Below, one piece after another: positions 1 to 5,390 of a DNA stretch of 5,657 nucleotides. Made by a program: the position numbers and the translations under genes. The notes under the pieces are model-generated. The model had not been told where the DNA came from. It did no database searches and saw only the letters and a list, made by a program, of their open reading frames with translations. The stretch's first letter is position 1; every line of letters starts with the position of its first letter. Source of the DNA: Micrococcaceae bacterium UBA6021 (GTDB lineage Bacteria; Actinomycetota; Actinomycetes; Actinomycetales; Micrococcaceae); NCBI GenBank assembly GCA_002427975.1, contig DIZT01000102.1, positions 1 to 5,657 on the forward strand. Direction: 5' to 3'.

Positions 1-831
1 GAGCTGAGAGCCAGCGCGGGACGGGTGGTGCTGGTGACGCCGCGGCTGGCCACGCTGAAGGCGCTCGACGCCGGCATCAGCCAGGCAGGCGTGGTGCCGG
101 CGTCCTCGCCACTCCTGGAACCGGGCTGCGGTCTGAGCGATCCTGCGGCGGCGGGTCCGGTCTCCGGAACCGGCGGCTTCCTGTACGACGGCGGCACGGT
201 GTGCTACCGCCCGCCGGGAACCACAGCCGGGCTGCTTGCCGGCACGGCCGACGGCGGCCTGACGGTCCTGGGCAGCACCGCTCTCCTCAACAACGGCGGG
301 CTTGGCTCGCACGGCCATGCCGCATTGGCCCTGCGGACGCTGGGCAGCTCAGGGGACCTTGTCTGGTACCTCCCCGGGCTGGCCGACGCGGCCGCTTCGA
401 GGTCAACGAAGACACTGGATGAACTCGCCCCTGACTGGGTGGCCTTCCTGGGGCCATGGCTGGTCTTTGTGGCCGGGCTGGCCATCGTGTGGAGGGGGCG
501 CCGTCTGGGCCCGCTCGTCTTTGAGCCGCTGCCGGTTGTGGTCAAAGCCGTGGAGACCGCCGAAGGCCGTGCCCGGCTCTATCAGGATTCCCACGCACTG
601 GATCGGGCGCGGGACAACCTGCGGGCCGGCACCCTGGTTCGTCTGGCGCAGGCCCTGCGACTGGGATCCCAGGCCACCGCCGACGACGTCGCCGCAGCAG
701 CCGCCCGGCACCTGGGCCGGGCGGCCACCGATGTCACCGGCCTGATCCAGGAGCAGCCACGGACCGCGACCAGGCTGGTGCAATGGTCACAGGAACTGGA
801 CAAACTAGAGAATGAGGTCAGGACCCGATGA
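1..831 (+). CDS. DUF4350 domain-containing membrane protein, C-terminal part (5' end outside window)
   Basis: The reading frame is open from the first base to the TGA at 829-831, so the true start lies to the left. The GTG at 25 is only an internal valine. About 276 residues are visible. The first ~130 are a soluble, Gly/Ala-rich region beginning with a beta-strand-like stretch (VVLVTP) that fits the end of a DUF4350 domain. One hydrophobic segment follows at visible residues ~145-164 (DWVAFLGPWLVF...AIVW), then a basic RGRR stop-transfer and a helical, charged cytoplasmic tail of ~110 residues ending in LENEVRTR. DUF4350 proteins have no proven activity; they recur beside MoxR and DUF58 genes in Actinobacteria, as here. 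The stop overlaps the next start (ATGA, 828-831), implying translational coupling. The family call rests on recall of this architecture plus context; the membrane topology is inferred. Confidence 0.8.
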   Translation, partial: ELRASAGRVVLVTPRLATLKALDAGISQAGVVPASSPLLEPGCGLSDPAAAGPVSGTGGFLYDGGTVCYRPPGTTAGLLAGTADGGLTVLGSTALLNNGGLGSHGHAALALRTLGSSGDLVWYLPGLADAAASRSTKTLDELAPDWVAFLGPWLVFVAGLAIVWRGRRLGPLVFEPLPVVVKAVETAEGRARLYQDSHALDRARDNLRAGTLVRLAQALRLGSQATADDVAAAAARHLGRAATDVTGLIQEQPRTATRLVQWSQELDKLENEVRTR

Positions 832-1829
832 ACGAACCGTACGGCGCCCCGCAGATCATGGATCCAGCCCCGCAAGCGACTGATCCGGCCCGGCAGGCAT
901 TGCTGGACGTCCGCCACGAGGTTGCCAAGGCTGTGGTGGGCCAGGATGCCACCGTCACCGGCCTGCTGATCGCACTGCTTTCCCAAGGGCACGTGCTCCT
1001 CGAAGGCGTGCCCGGAGTTGCCAAGACGCTGCTGGTGCGGGCGCTGTCCGCCGCGCTGAGCCTGGACACCAAACGCGTGCAGTTCACCCCGGACTTGATG
1101 CCGGGCGACATCACCGGCTCCCTGGTCTACGACTCCCACACCTCGGAGTTCACCTTCCGCGAGGGACCGGTCTTCACCAACATCCTGCTCGCAGACGAGA
1201 TTAACCGGACGCCGCCGAAAACGCAGGCCTCCCTGTTGGAGGCCATGGAAGAGCGGCAGGTCTCGGTGGACGGGGTGTCCCGCCCGCTGCCCGCGAACTT
1301 CCTGGTGGCGGCAACCCAGAACCCTGTGGAGTATGAGGGAACCTATCCCCTGCCCGAGGCCCAGCTGGACCGGTTCCTGCTCAAGCTCACCATGCCGCTG
1401 CCCGGCAGGACTGATGAGGTGGAGGTGATCCGGCGGCACGCCGCCGGCTTCAATCCGCGCGACCTTGCTGCCGCCGGTGTCCGGGCCGTGGCCGGCGCCG
1501 AGGACCTCGAACGGGCACGGCAGGCCGTGGCAACCGTCGCCGTCGAACCGGAAATCATCGGTTACATCGTGGACCTGGTCCGCGCAACCCGGCAGGCGCC
1601 GTCGTTCCAGCTGGGCGTCTCCCCCCGCGGCGCGACAGCACTGCTCAACACGTCACGTGCCTGGGCCTGGCTGTCCGGCCGCAGCTTCGTCACCCCCGAC
1701 GACGTCAAGGCGCTGGCGCTGCCGTGCCTGCGCCACCGCGTGGCCCTGCAGCCTGATGCCCAGATGGACGGCGTCCGCGTGGACGATGTCCTAGGCAGCA
1801 TCCTGGCGTCCGTTCCCGTCCCCCGCTGA
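828..1829 (+). CDS. MoxR-family AAA+ ATPase
   Basis: This 333-residue protein is close to the usual MoxR length. After a ~20-residue Pro-rich N-terminus it has all AAA+ signatures: Walker A GVPGVAKT (60-67), Walker B ILLADEIN (119-126), sensor 1 ATQNP (162-166), the conserved arginine region DRFLLK (181-186) and sensor 2 GVSPRG (263-268), then a helical lid ending near VPVPR. All catalytic positions look intact, so it should be an active cytoplasmic ATPase. MoxR proteins are thought to act as chaperones that remodel, or help insert cofactors into, partner proteins, often with VWA-domain proteins; the substrate here is unknown. The ATG at 828 is favoured because it overlaps the upstream stop (ATGA) and has purine-rich GAGG at 814-817 and AGGA at 820-823 before it. 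The DUF58 gene begins 11 nt downstream, the classic MoxR partner. No moxR symbol is given because true moxR belongs to methanol dehydrogenase clusters. Confidence 0.96.
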   Translation: MNEPYGAPQIMDPAPQATDPARQALLDVRHEVAKAVVGQDATVTGLLIALLSQGHVLLEGVPGVAKTLLVRALSAALSLDTKRVQFTPDLMPGDITGSLVYDSHTSEFTFREGPVFTNILLADEINRTPPKTQASLLEAMEERQVSVDGVSRPLPANFLVAATQNPVEYEGTYPLPEAQLDRFLLKLTMPLPGRTDEVEVIRRHAAGFNPRDLAAAGVRAVAGAEDLERARQAVATVAVEPEIIGYIVDLVRATRQAPSFQLGVSPRGATALLNTSRAWAWLSGRSFVTPDDVKALALPCLRHRVALQPDAQMDGVRVDDVLGSILASVPVPR

Positions 1830-1840
1830 TCCCCTTTGAC

Positions 1841-3133
1841 ATGGCACTCTCCGGACGGTTCGTCTTGCTGGCATTGCTGTGCCTGGTGCCGGTGTTGCTC
1901 CTGCCTGGCTGGGGAACGGTCCTGGCCGCGGTCCTGGCACTCGCCGCACTCCTTGGCCTGGACCTCATCCTGGCTGCTTCCCCGCGCGCCATCGACGTCA
2001 CACGCGCCGAGCCCGGCAACGTGACGCTACACGGCACGGCAGCTTCGGTCCTCACGCTGCGCAACACCGGCGGGCGGCGCCTGCGCGCCACTGTCCGCGA
2101 TGCCTGGCAGCCGTCTGCCGGGGCTGTGACCCCGGTCCAGGACGTGGACGTCCCCGCACTGGAAAGCCGCCGGATGACCGTCCGGCTCCAGCCGGTCCGC
2201 CGCGGCGATGTAGGCGCCCGGCACGTCACTGTGCGCTCGCATGGACCCCTTCGGCTCGCCGCACGCCAGCGCACCTTTGCCTGCCCCGGCCTCCTGCGGG
2301 TCCTGCCGCCATTCCATTCCCGGAGGCACCTCCCCTCAAAGCTCAGGAAACTCCGCGAACTCGACGGCAAAGCCGCCGTGCAGATCCGGGGGGCCGGCAC
2401 CGAATTCGACTCGCTCCGCGACTACGTCCGCGGGGACGACGTCCGGTCCATCGACTGGCGCGCAACCGCCCGCCGGTCCGCCGTCGTCGTCCGCACCTGG
2501 CGCCCCGAGCGCGACCGGCGCGTGGTGATCATGCTGGACACGTCCCGCACCTCAGCGGCCCGGATCGAGGACGAGCCCCGGCTGGATACCGGCATCGAAG
2601 CGGCGCTCCTGCTGGCGGTCCTGGCCGAGCGCGGCGGTGACAGGGTCGATTTCCTGGCCTACGACCGCCGTCCGCGGGCCAGGGCCGGCTCCGCCACCAC
2701 CGGCAACCTCCTGGGGCAGCTGGTGCAGGCGATGGCGCCCCTCGAGGCTGAACTGATCGAGCTTGACTGGTCCAGTCTCCCCGGCCAGATCCGGGCGGTC
2801 TCCGCGCACAGGTCCCTGGTGGTGCTCCTGACGGCGTTGGACGGCGGAGCCCCGGAGGAAGGTCTCATTCCCGTGGCCGCCCAGCTCGCGCAGCAGCACG
2901 TTGTGGTGGTGGCTGCGGTCCGTGATCCCATGCTGGGGCAGATGCTCCGGGACCGTGAGAACGCCGCCGGCGTGTTCCGCGCGGCAGCTGCCGAACGCGT
3001 ACTGCTGGAACGGGCGGCGGTCAGCGCCGAGCTCCGGCACCACGGGGTGGAAGTGGTGGATGCGGAGCCACACCAGCTGCCGCCGCAGCTGGCCGACATG
3101 TACATCCGGCTCAAGGCAGCCGGTAGATTGTGA
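1841..3133 (+). CDS. DUF58 domain-containing protein (VWA-like, membrane-anchored)
   Basis: The protein has 430 residues. Two hydrophobic segments at the N-terminus (~7-22 and ~26-46) form a membrane hairpin. A beta-rich region follows (~50-150; ends of strands in the VTLHGTAASVLTLRNTGG style). Next comes the DUF58 signature at 184-213 (key residues G-x-G-x-E-F-x-x-L-R-x-Y-x-x-G-D-D-x-R-x-I-D-W-x-A-x-A-R). A VWA-like fold starts with VVIMLDTSRT (228-237), where D233, S235 and T237 match a MIDAS-type metal site, and later strands include RVDFLAY and SLVVLL. DUF58 proteins are the usual partners of MoxR ATPases; their biochemical role is not settled. The start sits 11 nt after the MoxR stop and has no recognisable Shine-Dalgarno sequence (upstream bases gatcccctttgac), so translation probably depends on ribosomes finishing MoxR. 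An alternative internal start would cut into the first membrane segment. Confidence 0.93.
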   Translation: MALSGRFVLLALLCLVPVLLLPGWGTVLAAVLALAALLGLDLILAASPRAIDVTRAEPGNVTLHGTAASVLTLRNTGGRRLRATVRDAWQPSAGAVTPVQDVDVPALESRRMTVRLQPVRRGDVGARHVTVRSHGPLRLAARQRTFACPGLLRVLPPFHSRRHLPSKLRKLRELDGKAAVQIRGAGTEFDSLRDYVRGDDVRSIDWRATARRSAVVVRTWRPERDRRVVIMLDTSRTSAARIEDEPRLDTGIEAALLLAVLAERGGDRVDFLAYDRRPRARAGSATTGNLLGQLVQAMAPLEAELIELDWSSLPGQIRAVSAHRSLVVLLTALDGGAPEEGLIPVAAQLAQQHVVVVAAVRDPMLGQMLRDRENAAGVFRAAAAERVLLERAAVSAELRHHGVEVVDAEPHQLPPQLADMYIRLKAAGRL

Positions 3134-3163
3134 ATCACCGCAGCGCGGTTGCCGGCACCGTCC

Positions 3164-3169
3164 AGGAGG
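3164..3169 (+). promoter_or_regulatory. Strong ribosome binding site (AGGAGG)
   Basis: AGGAGG lies 6 nt before the ATG at 3176. It is the best Shine-Dalgarno match in the window and fixes the start of the DUF4166 gene at 3176 rather than at an in-frame TTG at 3149, whose reading would place this motif inside the coding region. Confidence 0.85.
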
Positions 3170-3175
3170 TCATCG

Positions 3176-3889
3176 ATGAACGTCCCCATCTACCAACAGG
3201 CCCTGGGCGAGGAGTTCCACCGGCTCCAGCCTGAGCTGCAGGAATACTTTTCCCTGGCGCCCGGCTCGGGTCACTACGGGGTGGGCGAGGGCGTGTTCGA
3301 CGTTGTGGGCTGCCGGCAGGCCTGGCTGCGGCCGCTGCTCAAGCTCACCTCTGGGGAGGACGCGTTCTTCCCGGATTACGGGGAGGGCATTCCCTTCCGG
3401 ATTGAGAACCACGCCCACCAGGATCCGTTCGGCCGCCCCAGCCTGACGGCCCGGCGGGAGATCCGTTTCCCAGGGCACCGCCGGATTTTCCAGGACACCA
3501 CCAGCCTCGTGGATTCCGGCGGCGGCCCGCGGCTGGTGGACTACCTGGGCCGCTTCCGGCGGATGCTGACGGATCTGGTGCTCACCGTGACGGACGAGGG
3601 CAGGCTGCGCGGCGTTTCCGCAGAGTCCCGCCTGTTCCTGGGCCCCCTCCGCCTGCCCCTGCCGGCCACCGTCGATGCCAAGGCTTACGCCGAGCAGTGG
3701 TGGGACGGCTCCGCCGGCGAGCATGGCAAGCACCGCATCCAGGTCAAGGTCATCCAGCCGCAGATCGGGCAGGTGCTGGTCTATGCGGGCAGCTTCGACT
3801 ACAGCCTGCGGCCTTACATCGGTGGCAGCTCGGCGCTGAGCTTCCTGCCCCGCTACGCCCAGCCGGACCGTTGGGAAAACCGCATGTAG
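3176..3889 (+). CDS. DUF4166 domain-containing protein
   Basis: The protein has 237 residues, essentially one domain. The N-terminus (YQQALGEEFHRLQPELQEYF, residues 6-25) and GSGHYGVGEGVFDVVG (30-45) match the usual opening of DUF4166. Further family-like elements are an F-P-D-Y-G-E-G-I-P-F stretch (65-74), R-E-I-R-F-P-G-H-R-R-I-F (94-105), L-F-L-G-P-L-R-L-P-L-P (153-163) and a C-terminal V-I-Q-P-Q-I-G-Q-V-L-V-Y-A-G-S-F (192-207). No signal peptide or membrane segment is evident, so it is probably cytoplasmic. The function of the family is unknown; in other bacteria the domain can be fused to saccharopine-dehydrogenase-like proteins. It lies 42 nt after the DUF58 stop on the same strand with its own strong ribosome binding site, so it is probably co-transcribed with the MoxR module. 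The only cysteine is C46. The name rests on recalled motifs; no profile search was possible. Confidence 0.8.
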   Translation: MNVPIYQQALGEEFHRLQPELQEYFSLAPGSGHYGVGEGVFDVVGCRQAWLRPLLKLTSGEDAFFPDYGEGIPFRIENHAHQDPFGRPSLTARREIRFPGHRRIFQDTTSLVDSGGGPRLVDYLGRFRRMLTDLVLTVTDEGRLRGVSAESRLFLGPLRLPLPATVDAKAYAEQWWDGSAGEHGKHRIQVKVIQPQIGQVLVYAGSFDYSLRPYIGGSSALSFLPRYAQPDRWENRM

Positions 3890-3891
3890 CC

Positions 3892-3925
3892 CTCAGCCAT
3901 GCGCCCGCTCAGCCGTGTGCCCGCT
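3892..3925. repeat. 16-bp imperfect tandem repeat at the convergent gene junction
   Basis: CTCAGCCATGCGCCCGCT (3892-3909) is repeated as CTCAGCCGTGTGCCCGCT (3908-3925), with 16 of 18 positions identical and a 16-nt period. The right copy encodes the last codons and part of the TGA stop of the MetE-like gene (minus strand); the left copy lies in the 19-nt spacer and carries a second TGA in another frame. I see no convincing terminator hairpin here, so this short spacer has no obvious way of ending either transcript. Confidence 0.75.
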
Positions 3926-4919
3926 GGTTCAGCCCGTCGGCCACCTGCGTGAGCCGGCCCAGCACCGCTGTGGCGGTGGACGGTGTGTGGCCGGCAAGTC
4001 CCGCCGAGGGCGTGACCCGGATGCTGCCCAAGGAGGACGCCGGCAGGCCCAGCTGGTGCCACGGCCGCCAGACGGACTCGACGACGTCGGCCACTTTGGG
4101 CAGGGTGCCGCGGCCGGCGTCCAGGGTGCCGGCCCAGATCCGCTTGCCTGCCTCCACCGCCGCCGCCAGCTGCTCCCACTGCCGTGTTGTCAGGGCCTTG
4201 AGCGGAACGGCCACGCCGTCGGCGCCGGCGGCAATGATCCGGTCGATCGGGGCCTCAATCTCCGGGACGGAGACCACGATTTCGGCAGCGCCCGCGGCGC
4301 GCAGCGCGTCGATGACCACCTGCCAGGACTCGGTGACCTCCTGGCCGCCCACGGCCCGCAGCGTGCGGTAACCGCTCGACGTCGGAATGCTGCCGGCGAG
4401 CACGGCAGCGATCTCAGGTTCGTCGAGCTGGACCACCAGCCGCGCGCCCGGAACCGCGCTGGAAATCCGGGACAGGTAGCCGCCAACCCCTGCGGCCAGC
4501 GAGGCGGCAATGTCCCGGCGTGCGCCGTAATCGATCAGTGCCCGTTCGCCGTTGTGCAGGTGCAGGCCGGCGGCGATACTCAGCGGACCAACCAGCTGGA
4601 GCTTGATTTCGGCGGCGGGGGTGTCCTCGGCGCCGGCAACGTCTGCGAGGACGTTGATGTCCGTGGACAAGGCCGAGGCGGCCCGGCGGAAATCCTTGCC
4701 GGGCCGGTCCACCAGCCGCCAGCCGTAGGGCTGGACATCAACGGCCATTTCAACCAGGAGTGCGGCCGTCCGCCCCAAGGCGTCTGAGCCGACGCCGCGG
4801 TCCGGGAGTTCGGCCAGGAACGGCAGGTGCGGGCTGCCGAGCTCGCCGCGGATGATGCGGGCGGCCTCCACGGGGTCCTCCCCCGGCCAGGGTCCCAGCC
4901 CGGTAGCGGTTACTTCCAC
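3909..4919 (-). CDS. MetE-like protein of the UROD/MetE-like superfamily (annotated methionine synthase in relatives, zinc ligands absent)
   Basis: At 336 residues it equals only the C-terminal half of cobalamin-independent methionine synthase. The barrel-type features are recognisable: LVGPLSIA (109-116), LVVQLDEPEI (161-170, the conserved QxDEP), a helix-strand pattern around AEIVVSVPEIE (212-222) and a C-terminal R-V-T-P-S-A-G-L (301-308) matching the family's NPDCGL region. However, the HxC zinc pair is replaced by VSV and the Cys of PDCGL by Ala; the whole protein has no cysteine. It therefore probably cannot activate homocysteine thiolate by the known mechanism, and 'methionine synthase' should be read as a homology label. 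Similar short proteins sit near ligA in mycobacteria (recalled). It starts with GTG at 4919, overlapping the chorismate mutase stop by 10 nt (GTGGAAGTAA), with no strong ribosome binding site, so coupling is likely. Its stop converges on the DUF4166 gene. Confidence 0.82.
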   Translation of the reverse strand: MEVTATGLGPWPGEDPVEAARIIRGELGSPHLPFLAELPDRGVGSDALGRTAALLVEMAVDVQPYGWRLVDRPGKDFRRAASALSTDINVLADVAGAEDTPAAEIKLQLVGPLSIAAGLHLHNGERALIDYGARRDIAASLAAGVGGYLSRISSAVPGARLVVQLDEPEIAAVLAGSIPTSSGYRTLRAVGGQEVTESWQVVIDALRAAGAAEIVVSVPEIEAPIDRIIAAGADGVAVPLKALTTRQWEQLAAAVEAGKRIWAGTLDAGRGTLPKVADVVESVWRPWHQLGLPASSLGSIRVTPSAGLAGHTPSTATAVLGRLTQVADGLNQRAHG

Positions 4920-5296
4920 TCTGCAGCAGCCTGGTGGTCCTCGGCGATGGCTTCATGATGGCGGATGACCTCGCCGATGATGAAATTCAGGAATTTCTCC
5001 GCAAAGGCGGGATCGAGGTGTGCATCTTCGGCCAGACGCCGGAGCCGGGCGATCTGGGCGGATTCCCGGCCGGGATCCCCTGCCGGGAGCCGGTGGGCGG
5101 CCTTGAGGAAACCCACTTTCTGGGTGGCTTTGAACCGTTCGGCCAGGAGGTACACCAGGGTCGCGTCGATGTTGTCGATGCTGGAGCGGATGGACAGCAG
5201 TTCCGCCATCACCGAGTTGTCCACCTGGCCTGCCAGCGAACTCGCGGCGGCATCGTAGGTGTCGGCGTCGGAAACTTCATGGTTTTGCTGCGTCAT
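4910..5296 (-). CDS. Chorismate mutase, monofunctional AroQ-fold type of high-GC Gram-positives
   Basis: It converts chorismate to prephenate, the first committed step toward phenylalanine and tyrosine, in the cytoplasm. The 128-residue protein has a ~30-residue acidic N-terminal extension followed by the all-helical AroQ domain (~31-120). Aligned without gaps to the E. coli P-protein mutase domain, the active-site residues Arg11, Arg28, Lys39, Asp48, Arg51 and Glu52 correspond to R37, R54, K65, D74, R77 and E78 here, all conserved. Ser84 and Gln88 correspond to V110 and H114, which is unusual. The ATG at 5296 is preferred: it lies 6 nt from a TAGACT -10-like box and no Shine-Dalgarno precedes it, suggesting a leaderless message. 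An internal ATG at 5209 (residue 30, AGGTGG 11 nt upstream) would give just the catalytic domain and cannot be excluded. Its 3' end overlaps the MetE-like gene by 10 nt. Confidence 0.93.
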   Translation of the reverse strand: MTQQNHEVSDADTYDAAASSLAGQVDNSVMAELLSIRSSIDNIDATLVYLLAERFKATQKVGFLKAAHRLPAGDPGRESAQIARLRRLAEDAHLDPAFAEKFLNFIIGEVIRHHEAIAEDHQAAAEWK

Positions 5297-5302
5297 GATC
5301 CA

Positions 5303-5308
5303 AGTCTA
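5303..5308 (-). promoter_or_regulatory. Candidate -10 box (TAGACT) for the chorismate mutase gene
   Basis: On the minus strand TAGACT fits the actinobacterial TAnnnT -10 consensus and ends 6 nt before the ATG at 5296, a spacing that would put the transcription start at or next to the A of ATG. No good -35 hexamer is found 16-19 nt upstream (the bases there are AAAAGG-like). The start codon has no usable Shine-Dalgarno, which fits leaderless translation, common in Actinobacteria. Inferred only. Confidence 0.45.
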
Positions 5309-5344
5309 TGGGCAGCCGCGGAATTCCTTTTGGTGTTAAGCGGC

Positions 5345-5382
5345 GGAGGGACACCACGCCTGGTTGGGCGGGATGTCCCTCC
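5345..5382 (-). terminator. Hairpin downstream of the ABC transporter gene, probable terminator
   Basis: GGAGGGACA (5345-5353) pairs perfectly with TGTCCCTCC (5374-5382), and the stem continues past small internal mismatches with CGCC/GGCG (5357-5360 / 5367-5370) closing a 6-nt loop. In the minus direction it begins 8 nt after the TAG of the ABC gene. There is no U-tract after it, so it resembles the U-less hairpins of high-GC Gram-positives. Location between two minus-strand genes supports a terminator or 3' end stabiliser for the ABC transcript, insulating the chorismate mutase promoter. Confidence 0.65.
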
Positions 5383-5390
5383 TGTGGTGC

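Noticed and set aside
582..1439. Long minus-strand reading frame (285 codons) opposite the DUF4350 and MoxR genes
   Set aside because: Its translation shows no recognisable domain and is biased to Arg, Gly and His; the opposite strand carries a complete MoxR ATPase with all motifs. It is a high-GC shadow frame.
1836..1841. TTGACA resembling a -35 box just before DUF58
   Set aside because: The bases 17 nt downstream are TTCGTC, not a -10 box, and the site lies within a tightly spaced operon.
1879..2640. Overlapping plus-strand frame (253 codons) inside DUF58
   Set aside because: Its product is Arg/Pro/Ala-rich without structure-like patterning, typical of a shifted frame in GC-rich DNA; the DUF58 frame has clear domain signatures.
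3149..3175. In-frame TTG start for the DUF4166 gene
   Set aside because: It would put the perfect AGGAGG inside the coding region and add nine residues not expected in the family; the ATG at 3176 is ideally spaced from that motif.
3915..4787. Plus-strand reading frame (290 codons) opposite the MetE-like gene
   Set aside because: It lacks any recognisable motif and is rich in Gly, Arg and Gln. The minus-strand frame has clear family features and fits the overlap with chorismate mutase.
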